The translations under genes and the position numbers were made by a program. Shown in pieces: positions 1 to 11,770 of a DNA stretch of 64,000 nt. The first letter of the stretch is position 1. Each line of letters starts with the position of its first letter. The notes beneath the pieces are model-generated. The model was given only the letters and a program-made list of their open reading frames with translations, did no database searches and had not been told where the DNA came from. The DNA is from Pinus tabuliformis. Its lineage: Eukaryota > Streptophyta > Pinopsida > Pinales > Pinaceae. The stretch spans positions 1,281,652,277 through 1,281,716,276 of the forward strand of contig CM062818.1 of assembly GCA_031772625.1 (NCBI GenBank). Direction: 5' to 3'.

Positions 1-130
1 GGAGGTGAAAAGTCACAAATTTGCATGAGGAGAAAACTGAAGGAAAAATAGAGGAAAATACAGAAAATAGAGGCCTCATTAATAAAAAGGATTTTGAGGA
101 TCAGTTCATGTATTTTGTTAGTTCATTTTT

Positions 131-165
131 GGAGTTCTCTCTCTATTCTCTCTCTCTCTCTCTCA
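131..165 (+). repeat. CT-rich microsatellite in LTR E
   Basis: Near-perfect CT/TC dinucleotide run. It is repeated in reverse complement in the inverted LTR (about 8460-8475) and as shorter runs near 12075 and 61770, so it is an inherited part of the LTR rather than a local expansion. Confidence 0.85.
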
Positions 166-616
166 TACTCTTGCACACATACAATATTCATGGAGAACTC
201 TAACATTGGAGGAAAGAAGGCAATGGAAGGACAAGAAAGCAAAGGGAAGCAAGGATCAAGCAAGGAAGAGTTGGATCAAGTGGCTACAGTGGGATTACTT
301 ATAGGTATCGAGTTGCATGTATGATTTCCTTACTAGTTTTCGCATACATAGTACATTCATGTGTTCATTTGGTTATGTTGTTGTCATTGGCATGGGTTTT
401 TCAAGGTGTGACAGTGGTTTTAAACCTTTCTTTGACATTTTTGGATAGCCATGGTGTGATGGGGTTCTTTCACTTGATTGAGTTGGATTGTCGTATGGTT
501 TTGAAACTGAGTGGGGTGGTCTCAAGGAAAAGCATAAGGCCTAGGAACCCTTGGACCGATGAAGGTGGGATTGCAATAAATCCTAGTCGTGTGTACCCTT
601 GTTGGGCCTAGGAATC

Positions 617-1461
617 TGTTATGAAACCATCTCAAAAAATAGAAGAAAATATAGTTCAACGACTTCAAAATCATCCTCTTCGAGGGGGCAACCTCCTTTT
701 CATTACAAAAATGAACAATTTTTTGACGATTCAAATGAGAAAACCTCCTTTCTATATATAGGATTCTAAGGGGTCACAATATATTCAAAGCCGACATAAG
801 AATAATAATGTAAGGGCACAACAATAAAAATAGTAGGCTTCTATGGGGCACAATAATAACAATATGGGGACTACATGGGCACAACAATAACAATGAGGGG
901 GGTACACTAATAACAATGAGAGAATATACTAGTGTTATAGGGACCTAACATGCCCCTCTCCTTCACAAAAGTGTTTTCCTCAAAACTTGAGTAGTTCTTC
1001 AAGAGGTCATCTCAAATGGATTTTTTTTCAGCTTTTTCAGCTTTGTAGAAAAAGAGTTATAGCGAAAATGGCATGATGACCTGTTTGAAGCAGTGAAACC
1101 CTAGAATCCAAAGCTATGATACCAAATGTTATGCAACCAGCTCACAAAATAGAAAAAAAATATAGATCAACGACTTCAAAATTAGCCTCTTCGAGGGGGA
1201 AACCCCCTTTACATTACAAAAATGAACAATTCTTCAATGATTGAAATGAAAAAACCTCCTCTCTATATATAAGAGTCTAAGGGGTTACAATATAACTAGA
1301 GCCGATATAATAATAATAATGTAAGGGCACAACAATAACAATATTGGGCTTCTATGGGGCACAACAATAAAAATATGGGGATTACATGGGCACAACAATA
1401 CCAATAAGGGGGCTACACTGATAACAATGAGGGAATATACTATTGTTATAGGGACCTAACT
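617..1461 (-). mobile_element. Mini-C: small non-autonomous LTR element nested in LTR E
   Basis: Two direct LTR copies (617-950 and 1127-1461), starting TGTTATG and ending GGACCTAACA, enclose only about 176 bp. Read on the minus strand, the interior begins with an initiator-Met-type primer site (TGGTATCATAGC, 1124 to 1113) and ends with a purine tract (GAAGGAGAGGGGCA) next to the LTR. The LTRs are the same family as those of element C (21641-24989). The flanks are GAATC on the left and AAATC on the right, a one-mismatch TSD. It has no coding sequence, so this is a TRIM-like deletion derivative that would need proteins in trans. Confidence 0.85.
1113..1124 (-). other. Primer binding site of mini-C (copy I)
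   Basis: On the minus strand it reads TGGTATCATAGC, two bases inside the LTR edge. It differs by one base from the plant initiator-Met-tRNA complement TGGTATCAGAGC used by element C. Confidence 0.8.
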
Positions 1462-4221
1462 AAATCCTTGACTGGTGAATGGCGGGTTATACCAGAAATC
1501 CTAGAAGGTGGATATGGAAAAATTCCTCATAGTTTAGGTGGAGATATCTAGAGGCATTCATGCTTGTATAGGCCTAGTGATCCCTAAACCAATTTGTGGT
1601 GGGATAGCGGTAAATCCTAGTATTTTATGTTTCATGTTTGGGCCTAGGAATCCCATGGCAAGATTGCGGTTAATCCCGGTTGTATAAATGAGGGTTTCAC
1701 ACCTAGGAATCCATGACCAATATTAGTAGGATATACGGTAAAGCCTGAGGAAGCCCTAGTATTTTTTGTTGTGAGTCCCACATTCATGCTTGGAATATGG
1801 CATGAGGGTGATTGACTGAAAGAAAGATTTTGTTCAACCCAACCTATGTTCGGGTGGTACGTAGAAGTCCCTCACTTAGTTGGGTTTTACATATGTTAAT
1901 TAGAGCTCTTTTCCTATTGTGTTCCATGTGTAAATATACTTGTTAATATGTGGTTTTAATGGTTGTTCTATCATTGTTATTCTTTTGGTTATATGATGGT
2001 TATAAGAATGGTTTATGATAGACCTTGGCTATTGTTGTCATCATGTTTTTATTAGTAGATGAATTTTAATGAATGCATGACCTAATATATGATCTTACAT
2101 CTATTATGAGGAGGCATCAATCCTTCTTGACAATTCTCAAATAAGCATGAAGTCCCTATGATCAGATTTTTTTTATATGACCCGTAGATTACATGTTCAT
2201 GATGTGCTTGACAGAATGTTTGTCATGGCTAGGCCTTTTCAGGTTAGGTCCTTGTTCAAGTTTTGCATTAGATGCCTTATCATATTGTTATTTATCATGT
2301 TTGAGAGTTTCATCAATTTTTGCCTAGAGGCTTGAGTCTTGACCCTAAAAAAGTGGCTCACAATCTGGGGTCACTAGCACAAAACTGCCTGATAAAGGCT
2401 ACAGTCGCATGAATCCCTTGTTGTGGGAGTGATTGGAGGGTATCGTTCACATGGAGGGATTATCATGGGTGCGATTGTGATACTAGTTCAGTAAAAAAGC
2501 ATGTTAACTCAGGGGTTTGGAACCTGGAGTGGTTGGTTAGCCCCAGGGGGTCTTGTAGCTTTTGAGGATGGTCAGTTTGGTTTTGGTTTATCGATTCCAC
2601 TACCTTAAATGTACTTTGGGAGTTGAATCATATCATAGTAACTCTTCATCACATATTCACCCCAGTGGATTGGTTATCTTGGGTAAATGTGGTAGGAGGG
2701 TGTTACAACAAGATCACAACAATGACCATCACAATGCATGAGTTTGATTACATTGTCTATTTGGTTTAGCTAACATGGTATGTTTAAAATTTGTCTAAAT
2801 TTTTGAGTAATTGCATGATATGAGTATGTTTTTATTAGATTGAATGAAAGAATGATATTGTTTTAAGATGGTTGTACCAACTCAATGTGAGCTTAGACAA
2901 CTAATGTGTACTTGAATACAAGTGTGTGCTAGTTGTATTATTTTGATTTGTGATTGTGAGTTGATTATCACATGGATGCTTGTCTTGGTAAAGGCTAATA
3001 TCAAATTGATAGAAGTGATGTCTTGATCTTTGGAACATGTGGTTGACAGGTGTGAACGATTGCATGACAACATGCTTGGTATTAGCATGACAAGGTAATA
3101 GTTGATTGTTTATGTAACTAACAGTTGGGTGATGTGATAGCACAAAATAAGACTCAATTGCAGCAAGGAAGAAAAGATAAAAGAAAGGAATTGGCAAGAA
3201 TTCCTTTGGCTATGTTTAGAGACTGCAATTCTAAATGATTGAGTGGTTTTTATGAATATAGGAAGTCTTCTTAACCTTGATTTCATTTGGCATTATGTGG
3301 ATATGTGTTATATTCATGAACATGTATTTGACAGGTATATTAGCTAGTTTCTAGTTATAGCCAGACCTGTCAAGGGAATTGGAATCCCTCGAGAGATGGC
3401 ATGGACGTGTCCAATGACAAGGTCATGTGCTTGGCATAACAAGTTAAGGTAACTCATATATTGTTATATTTATTTATGCACTATGTGTTGATGGCAGTAT
3501 GATGTAGGGGATTGCATGGAAAAGACATGGTCATTGAATCTTGAAGAAGGCTAGGGTTGAGATTCCCCTTGGAAGCATTGGGAACCCATGACGAATTGAG
3601 TCATGGTGTCTGTTGCTAGTTTTGTGCTTTTGGTATTTGGTGATTTGTTTTTGCATGATTTGAAATTATGTTTATGTCTAGTGTATGGACATACCACTTT
3701 GTTTGTGGTATCATATTGTTATTGGTTTTTCATGTTTTTCTTCTTGTTTTCTTTTGTTCTTTCCTTTTTATATTTTGAGGGCCTTGGGAATTGGTTGAGA
3801 AAAGAGGAATGTTAGTGGATCTCAGATAGAGTTGAATTAAGTCCAACATGTAATGTAAGACTTGAATGAAGCTTGATGCATGAGTAAAGGGATGTTGAAG
3901 GCAAGAGTATGACAGTGGATTGAATTGGATGGGTTCACTAGGATAATCAGATGGTGGCAAGACAATCATGAGAAAGGTGACATGAAAGGTAAAGTAAATG
4001 CATTTCAGGTGTCGGATGACTTGACTATGTTGGGAATGTTTGTTCTCAATGTTGTAGATATTGTACACAGGTAAAGGGAGTTCTATTACCCTTGACCTTA
4101 TGATATCTGGTAACTATGTTGTGATCATGATTATGCTGATGTCTTTATATTCATACATGTATGTATGTTTGTTGTTATTTGACAGGTTCATAAGATATCA
4201 TGATTGTTTTATGCTAATGTT

Positions 4222-4246
4222 TATATGTATGTATGTATGTATGTAA
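4222..4246 (+). repeat. ATGT tetranucleotide microsatellite
   Basis: Short ATGT/GTAT run in the E interior. The same position in copies II, III and IV carries longer or interrupted runs (29762-29812, about 39505-39535, about 58462-58496). Confidence 0.85.
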
Positions 4247-4569
4247 TTGTATGAAAAGGTCATCCTGGAGCATTCTTGTGGAGGAATGATTTCCTATGCA
4301 GGTGAATGGCATGAAGAGGTTCGTGGTCTTATGAGGAATCAAGCGGGAAGAGTAGCCCTGATAAATCTATGAGGTCAGTATCATGTGGATACGAATTGAT
4401 ATTATGTGATTATACTATGTCTATGTTATTGAAGGTAATGTTGAGGGGTACATTAGTGGAATGAAAGCAATGTGATATGCACCATGAAATGACAAGTATA
4501 GATGGTGGAAAGACACTAGAAGCAAAGTTTCCTAGTAGATACAATCTGGTATCTGGATGTGCAGTACTA

Positions 4570-5500
4570 CTATTGTGTATATGTCGCACATATTTTATAT
4601 GTTGTACATGTGATGTTGTATACATGTGGTGTTGTTTTTTTATGTACATGTTGTTTATACAGTGCTATGTACAAATGGTATTGTGCACATGTTGAATAGG
4701 CAGTGCTATGTATAGATGGTGTCGTGCACATGTTGAATATGTGGTGTTGTGTACATAAGGTGCTTTATGCATGTTGCATATGTTGTGTTGTGTACATACG
4801 ATGTTACATGCATGTTGCATATGTGGTGCTATGTACATGTGGTGGTGTGTGCATGTGGTTTTACATGTTTTACATGGGGTGTTGTGTGTAGGTGGTGTTG
4901 TGTACATGTCATGCATGTGGTGTTGTGTACATTTGGTGTTGTATACATGTCATGCATATGGTGTTGTGTACATGTTGTGTAAGTGGTGTTGTGTACATGT
5001 TATGCAGGTGGCACTATGTACATGTGGTATTGTGTACACATAGTACATGTTGTGTTGTGAACTTTGGTACAATGTTATTGTGTTATGGGGATTTTGTAGT
5101 TAATGTATCATGACATGTGTATCCATTGTGTTTTACTTTGTGTACATATCTCTATTGTGTTGTCCATTGGATGTAGGTGTATGTATTATACTGTTATACA
5201 TGTCATGCATATGGTGCTATGTACACATTGTGCAAGTGGTGTTGTGTACAGGTTGTGTAGGTGGTAGTATGTACATGGGGTATTGTGTACACGTAGTACA
5301 TGTTGTGTTGTGCATTTTGGTAGAATGTTATTGTGTTATGGGCATTGTGTAGTCAATGTATCGTGACATGTGTATCCATTGTGTTTTACTTTGTGTACAT
5401 ACCTCTACTGTGTTGTCTATTGGATGTAGGTGTATGTATTGTACTGTGTTATACACTGGGTGTAAGTGTATGTGTTGTGATGTACATTGTATGTATGTGT
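4570..5500 (+). repeat. GTGTTGTGTACATG-type minisatellite, copy I
   Basis: Degenerate tandem array of about 25-30-bp units built on TGGTGTTGTGTACATGT, with variants TGTGCATATGG and GTACATGTTG. It sits at the same place in all four E interiors with different lengths. The array gives long Cys/His/Val-rich open frames on both strands. These are a by-product of a TGT/GTG/CAT-rich repeat, not proteins. Confidence 0.85.
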
Positions 5501-6449
5501 ACGTGATTAAAGAGGATAAGTACCAGGTGCTTGCTGGATGTGGCAACTGATCCGATGTGTGCACGGAAAGGACAGAGAACAAAGGTAGAAGAAAAAACCA
5601 ATTGAAGGATAAGTATCAATATTTTATTTTAGTTTTAATTATGCATGTGATCTATGACTCTAATTTATGATGGTTACATGTGATCTATCATTCTAGTTTA
5701 TGATGATTGCATGTGATTCATGGTTTTGATTTATGATGGTTGTGTTTTTAGCTAAACAGATGTGACATATTTATACATGATGATGTGGTCAAGAGTTGGT
5801 TTGGTTTGTTGTGACAGGAAGTGAACATAAGTACAAGTGTACCTTATTGACGGGCCACTGATGACGTATGATGTGAATTTATATCAATTTATTGAAATTC
5901 TAATAGAATTTATGTGATTGGTATAGGAAAACATGGAAAATTCGCGGGTTGGGTCGTTGAAAATAACTATAAGAACTAGCAGTTGTGGTAAAAGGAATTG
6001 GAATAGGAAAAAATATGTTGGTAAAGAAATTTAGGAGCAGGGCTATTGTGGGACACTGGTACCCAATAATTTCTATTGATTTCCATGATCATGTTATGAC
6101 CGGTATGCTGGTTTTAAGGTTGGGATATGCCTTGGATTTTGGACCTTTTGATGGCAAGGAAACCTTTTCATGGGAGGGGTCGTACGAGGGACTATGTAGC
6201 AGAGAAGGGAATTCTTGTAGAACTTGGAAGATGAGTGATTGCATGGAAGGTGAGTGACTACATGATAGGGGTGATTGGATTGCTCGAGGGACTGTGTATA
6301 AGAGAAGGGAAGGTAGGGGAATGGATTTTTTTTGTCATTATCATTTCGAAATGGAATCAGAAGTACATTAGGGTTGTTCCCTTGAATAATGAGCTAGTAA
6401 CTATTCACTGAGAGAACAAGTGGCACATGATTGTGGTGCTGGAAATTGG

Positions 6450-6744
6450 ATGCTTTATTGTGGGAGCGACTGGAGAATATGAGTCGCATGAAGGGATTAT
6501 CATGGGTTTGACTGGGGGTCTAGTTTAGTCAGAAAGTAGGTTAACTCAAGGGTTTGGAACCTGGAGTGTTTGGTTAGCCCCTAGGGATATTGGAGCTTTA
6601 GAGGAAGGTGAATTTTGTTTTGGTTTGTTGATTCCACTTCTTTAATTGTACTTGGGGAGTTTAATCATATCTTAGTAACTCTTCATCACATGTTTAGCCT
6701 AATGGACCGGTTAGCTTGGGTAAATGTGGTAGGAGGGTGTTATA
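6450..6744 (+). mobile_element. Family E: terminal fragment of forward LTR
   Basis: About 295 bp matching the last part of LTR E (compare 2395-2707), ending GGAGGGTGTTATA. It is fused directly to the E interior at about 6450. In copies III and IV the interior continues here for about another 450 bp to a polypurine tract and an LTR start. The junction is therefore a deletion that removed the interior end and most of the 3' LTR. Copy II has the same junction at about 31584. Confidence 0.7.
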
Positions 6745-6778
6745 GAGTGGCAAAAGAAGGACAAGAAAGAAAAGTGAA
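6745..6778. other. Purine-rich centre of a large LTR palindrome
   Basis: About 34 bp of A/G-rich sequence separates the forward LTR end (TGTTATA) from an inverted LTR end (ACACCCTCC). The flanks are reverse complements for about 290 bp, so this is the centre of a long inverted repeat. An equivalent spacer is at 31880-31913. Confidence 0.75.
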
Positions 6779-8846
6779 GAAACACCCTCCTCCCACACTT
6801 ACCTAAGCTTATCAGTCCATTGGGGTAAATATGTGATGAAGTGTTACTCTGATATGATTTGACCTCCTATATCAACTTAAGGAAGTGGAATCCATAAACC
6901 AACAATTTACAAAACTCCCTCAAGTGATACAAGACCTCCAGGAGCTAACCAACCACTCCAGGTGTCAAACCCTTGAGTCAAATTAGCTTCTCACTGAACT
7001 AGATCCCCGATTGCTCCAATGAAAAGCCCTCCAAGTGACTATAACCCTCCATTTTCTCCCACAACAAGGCATCCATGCAACTGTATCCTTTTTTCGGCAG
7101 TTTTTTGTCAGGGACCCTAAATTTTGAGACACGTTTTGAGGGCGAGGACTCAGGTCTTTCCCTAGAACTTCATGAAACTTTCATATATGATAAATGACAA
7201 TGAAACAACGTTACTAATGCAAACACTTGAACAAGGACTTGACCTAACCCCTACTAACCATGATAGCCATTCTGTCAAAAATATCATAAACATGTAATGT
7301 ATAGGTCATAAATACACATCTGAACATAGGGGTCTCGTACTCATCTAAGAATCATCAAGAAGGATTGATGCCTCCTCATAATAGTTGCAATTCATATATT
7401 AGGTCATGCATTGATAAACATTTAATCTACTAATCAAAACATGATGAGAGTCATAATCCAATTTTGTCATAAACCATGTTAATAACTAGAAGAATAACAA
7501 TGATGGAACAACCATTAAAACCACATATTAACAATTACATTTACACATAAAACACAAGAATAAAAGATCTATTATTAACATATGCAAAATCTAACCAAGT
7601 TAGGGACTTCCACATACGACCCAACCATAGATTGGGTGGAACCAAATATTTCTTTCATACAATCACCCTCATGCCATATTCCAAGCATGAATGTGGGAAT
7701 TACAACAAAACACCTAGGGATTCCTCAGGCTTTATTATAATCCACCAAGGGATTTGTAGGCCCTAGCTCTCATCTATACAACTAGGCGTTACCACAATCC
7801 CTTTAAGGGATTCCTAGGCCCAAACAAGAAACATACACTACCAATCTTTTCCACAATCCCACCACATACTGGTCCAGGGATCACTAGGTCTATACAAGCA
7901 TGGATTCTTCTGGATCTCTCCACCTAAAATGAGAGGAATTTGTCCATCTCCACCCTCTAGGATTTACCGTAAATCCCACCATTTACCAATCAAGGATTCC
8001 TAGGCCCAATGAGGGTATAAAAAATTAAGCTTTACCACAATCCCACCTTCATTGGTTTAGGGATCCCTAGGCCTTATGTTTCTCCCTGAGACAACCCCAC
8101 TTAGTTTTGAAACCATTTGAAAATCTTGCTCAACCAAATAAGAGAAACCCCATTACAGCATGGCTATTCTGAAATGGAAGCATAAGGCTGAAAACCACTG
8201 TCACATGTGGAAAAACCGACGCCAATGACAACAAGAGAACCAAATATACACATACATGTACCATGCATGCCAAAAATAGCAAGGAAATCATACATGCAAC
8301 TCAATACCTGCCAGTAATCCCATTGTAGCTACTTTATCCAACTCTACCTTGCTTCATATTTGCTTCCCTTTGCTTTCTTGTCCTTTCTTTTCCTTCATTC
8401 CTCAAATGCTATAGTGCTCCAAGAATAATCTAAGTGTATGAGAGTATGTGAGAGTATAGAGAATAAAGAGAGAGAGCTCTGAAACTGAACTAACAAAAGG
8501 TTTAACTGACAAAAGCCATGAATTGATCCTCAGAAGCCTTTATATCATTGAGGCCTCAATTTTCTTCATTTTTCCTTCAACTTCCCCCTCATGCAAACCT
8601 GTGATCTTTCACCTTCCTTTTCTCCTATTTTCCTTTATTTTCATAAATAAATGCCAATTAATTCCTCTTTTCCTTTCCAAAGTCTTTTCTGTTGCCTTTT
8701 CCAATTTCCCCTAGCCATAATAAATCAAATGAACACCTACTACAATTTTTTTCCCAACGTTCATCGTGGAATACGTGTCCCATGATGATGGTCTTATTTT
8801 CCTTTATTAACTTTATTACATGGATTTTTAACCCAGGGCTATTATA
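6779..8846 (-). mobile_element. Family E: full inverted LTR (copy I)
   Basis: Complete reverse complement of LTR E, about 2.07 kb. It starts at the LTR 3' end (ACACCCTCCTCCCACA) and finishes at the LTR 5' end (GGGCTATTATA), which is followed by an inverted polypurine tract. It lacks the mini-C insertion, so it gives the undisturbed LTR length. It contains the reversed CCTAGGAATCC array (about 7720-8100) and reversed CT tract. No coding potential is seen. Confidence 0.75.
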
Positions 8847-8862
8847 GAGCCCTTCCTCTTAG
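8847..8862 (-). other. Inverted polypurine tract of family E
   Basis: On the minus strand it reads CTAAGAGGAAGGGCTC and directly abuts the LTR start. It corresponds to 41949-41959 and 61045-61055 in copies III and IV, where the tract precedes a TGTAA LTR start. Confidence 0.6.
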
Positions 8863-9186
8863 GGAACACTATCCTTGGTGTTCTATGCCACCCATAACCA
8901 GCAATACTGTTGAAAACCAAAACATACTGCCTATGGATCTTTATAACACAACTCATTGTAGTATTTACAATTACCACTGTTGAAACATGACAAACATATC
9001 ATTTACTAGAGCTTTATAGAATAACTCATTATGGTATTTACAATAACAACCACATATATAATCATGCACATTTTCTTCACCCAACAAATAATCGTACTAC
9101 CTATGGAGCTTTAAAAATCCATATTGATATATTATTTACAATAATATACACATATGCACATTTTCTCAACCAGAAAATAAAAGGAT
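8863..9186 (-). mobile_element. Family E: inverted 3' end of interior
   Basis: Reverse-complement match to about 41640-41948, including three degenerate copies of a segment reading TTATAAAGCTCC...TTGTAAATA. It ends abruptly at about 9186. It belongs with the inverted LTR at 6779-8846 and shows that part of a second E element lies here in opposite orientation. Confidence 0.65.
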
Positions 9187-9926
9187 ATGATGCCCATATC
9201 AATAATAAGAGAATCCATGTTGAGAAATCTAGGGCATCGAGATTGGGTGATTTCTATTAGATATATAACTGCTTGTGAATACTTTCTAATTATTGATTAG
9301 GATCTCCTTTTACCTATGTTATTATATTTTATTCTTCATCAAACAACTACCAAGAATAAACTATAAAGAGACAAGAAACATAATATAGACTATCAGGCAG
9401 GGCCAAAAACTCTCACTCTTGAGAGGAAAACGTGGACAAATTATACTTCTTATAGGGATTCTAATTGATGAATACCAAGACCAAGACCCTTGACCTATTT
9501 TCCACTCCAATACCAAGACACAAGTTCCCTTTATGATAGTCAACTTTCTTCTCCTTCCTTTCTCTCAGCTCCTCTTCTAGTTCGACCTCCTTTGGCTTCA
9601 AATTTTTGTCCTCCTTGAATTAGATCTATAATCCTAATTCAAAAACCCTAGCTTGTCTTATGCCTTAACTTTATTTGCTTTGGATAAGGTATTATTTTAG
9701 CTTGAATCAACTTCCTTCTTGACTTGAATTTCTTCCAACTCAGCTACCCAAATGGACTATTTTTCTTCTCCTCCTTCTTTTGCAAGTAATCTTTTGCTAC
9801 CTCACACATGTAGAGGAAATTAACCCAAAAACAGACCTGAAAAAAGTTGGTTTGTACTCTTCCCTCCTTTGCTTGATAATAGACTTCCTTGGTGATATTT
9901 GCATCCCTTACTACAAACTTGATGAT
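9187..9926 (-). other. Unassigned sequence with a faint coding remnant
   Basis: Not part of family E; also present at 34470-35205. The minus strand carries a short open frame around 9744-9920 rich in Lys, Glu and Gln (for example YYQAKEGRVQ) whose counterpart in copy II reads almost the same. Further upstream on that strand the frame is broken. The family G element sits in this frame: on the far side of G in copy II (36548 onward) the minus-strand frame can be read on with a few more residues. I do not recognise the protein. It could be a gag fragment of another element or an old pseudogene. Confidence 0.3.
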
Positions 9927-10738
9927 TGTTAGGTAAAATTGACTCGGGGTTTGAGTCAAGGTTGACTTGGTTAAATAGTAGTGGTTTTGGGCACATGGTA
10001 TAATGTACCCATGGTACTATGGTCCATGGTATTGCATGTAATGGATCATATAAAAGGGTCATAATACTTTACTATAATGCAAGCCTGGAGGTGAGTGGTT
10101 AAGGCTCACTTGGCCGGACTGACCAGGGTTTTGGCCAATGCTAATGAGATCTCATTGGGTTGGGTTTTTCCTAGATAAATATTATGTGTATTGTTGCTGG
10201 TTATTTTATTATTCCTCTCTGTAAATCTTGGTAAATCTCAGTAATAATTTATCTCTCTACCATAAATTTCTTAACAACTAATATCAAAGATAAGTTGGCT
10301 TCAGAAGGACGTTTTTTGTTGCAAAGGGTTTGTATTGGCCTAGTAGATAGAGAGATAATTGAGATTTTCTTGCAGATATGGATCAAAAGCCATAAATTGT
10401 GAAGCAAAGCTGCACACTATTGGGTCATGAGAGATTTAGTGGATGAGGAGGATATGTGCACATGGATTAATTAATTGATGAACCATGTACTTGAAAATAA
10501 CACATAGATAACTGGTGGTTACAATGGCTGGTGAGCCATGTAATTCAGTAGATGTGTTCTTTTTACATGGACATTGATGTCATATGTACAAAGTCAACAA
10601 CAAGGGTAAACAAAAAAAAAATTATAATAATGGAGTGAAATTTTTAATTTGCATGTAAATGGGCATACTTTTGTAAGATCTGGTAAGGCATATGTAGCCC
10701 TGGGTAATTACCAGTAAATTCTGGGTTAGACCTAGGTA
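9927..10738 (+). mobile_element. Family G copy I: LTR plus part of interior
   Basis: An LTR of about 350 bp (9927-10276) runs from TGTTAGGTAAAATTGAC to TTTCTTAACA and is followed by a decayed primer site (AATATCAAAGA in place of TATCAGAGT). The interior then matches copy II (35584-36030) until about 10738, where similarity stops. The right LTR present in copy II is missing, so this copy is cut at its right side. The insertion site (flank ATGAT) is the same as in copy II, so both descend from one insertion. Confidence 0.7.
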
Positions 10739-11770
10739 AAGTCTTGACACTTGCATAGGGAGATTTATTATGTTTGGAGGCTTTGTTGTGATCACTAGAG
10801 GCTTGACATGTGTTAACAAAGGTCCCACAAGCTTAGGAGGTGAGTGAAGACCAATATGAACAATTTTTGGAAGTTTGGAGCTAAACAGATTGGGGAAATT
10901 GAAGTTTTGGGGGCATATATAGGTTTCCATCATAAGTGTTGTGTATATAAAATTTGCCTTCATAATAGTCCTTATACATCCCGAAAGTGATTTTCTCTGG
11001 ATTATGTGCATACTTAAGACGTTTTATTGGTTTTTCCAATTGTTTTTGTTTGGGACTTTTATTAAAATGGTCATAAAAGGTTAACCATAATCTAGAAGGT
11101 GGTTAAAGTGAAATATATCTCTCATTCAATGAAGATAGTGTTGGATCAAGTCAAGGAGGAGAAATGTTCAAAATACCATACCAATTCATGAGTGTATGAC
11201 CAAAGAATTTTTGAGCTCAGCACTCCTTAGTAATCATTTTCTTAATCATTTCAGATCATCTATATATTGAAGAGAGATTCATGTTGGAGAGGTTGGTTGT
11301 GTTATTTTTTGAGTGAGTGTGAGAGAGGAGAAGGGTGTGCAAGTTGTGAGAGACACAATGCAGAAATTATGAAGCTAATTGCAGGTGTTGGAGAAGGTAG
11401 AAGAAGCATATTTCAGGTAGCATTTTCAGCAAAGAGTGAGGTGATGAAGTAAGGAATGTCTGCAAATATTTTTGGTGTTTGGTATTTGCTTTTGATTTCA
11501 TCATATTATTGTTTGTATGCAGGTTTTTTCTTTAGAAATATATAAATATTACAGAGAGGATTGATATCTTGTTGTTGAGTTGTGAAGTTATCCTTGGAGT
11601 CTAGTTTGAAAATGAATGAAAGTGTGGCTCTGATATTTTTGGGGAGCCAGTGGCCTATATATAGTAGTGGTTGAACAAGATAAGGGTGGTGGATCCTTGT
11701 TGGTTGTGGCCAACAAAATATTATAGTGGGAATAAAACAAAGTATGGAAAAAAATAAACAATAAAGACAT
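10739..11770. other. Low-similarity spacer between duplicated copies I and II
   Basis: About 1 kb with no visible match elsewhere in the window. It has a TATATATAG stretch near 11660 and several short open frames, none longer than about 130 codons and none resembling a known family. It lies between the truncated family G element and the next LTR E start, so it contains the breakpoint of the large direct duplication or is part of the pre-insertion sequence. Confidence 0.5.

Larger units (their letters stand above)
1..2707 (+). mobile_element. Family E copy I: 5' LTR, cut off by window start
   Basis: This is the 3' part of a long LTR that ends in GGAGGGTGTTACA, the mirror of the TGTAACA start seen in other copies (42288, 61384). 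It contains a CT-rich tract, a degenerate tandem array built on CCTAGGAATCCC and GGGATTGCGGTAAA (about 540-610 and 1462-1770), and a nested small LTR element at 617-1461. Copy II (11771-14633) matches it throughout. The first roughly 240 bases of the LTR lie before the window. It has no coding capacity; short open frames here are shadows. The LTR identity rests on the matching ends, and on copy IV, where the same end is followed by a primer binding site. Confidence 0.75.
2708..6449 (+). mobile_element. Family E copy I: non-coding interior
   Basis: This interior follows the LTR end. It aligns with the interiors of copies II, III and IV in the same order, including the run near 3150-3240, the ATGT microsatellite near 4225 and the GTGTTGTGTACATG minisatellite near 4570-5500. 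No gag, pol or other protein domain can be read in any frame. Compared with copy IV (56111-57030), about 0.9 kb right after the LTR is missing, and the primer binding site is lost with it. The right end is also truncated: at about 6450 the sequence jumps into LTR sequence instead of running to a polypurine tract. Confidence 0.7.

Noticed and set aside
3603..3815. Hydrophobic Phe/Leu-rich open frame that could be a small membrane protein (also 15536-15748, 38828-39127)
   Set aside because: T-rich non-coding interior of family E. The frame differs between copies and is not maintained as a protein.
4665..5113. Overlapping Cys/His/Val-rich open frames on both strands, also at 30140-30507, 39843-40370 and 58804-59376
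   Set aside because: They arise from the GTGTTGTGTACATG minisatellite. Frames exist in several phases and both strands at once, lengths vary with array length, and no domain is present.
7720..8100. Spaced CCTAGGAATCC repeats resembling a CRISPR array
   Set aside because: Units and spacers vary in length, spacers are related to each other, and the array is part of an LTR present in both orientations in a plant-type genome.
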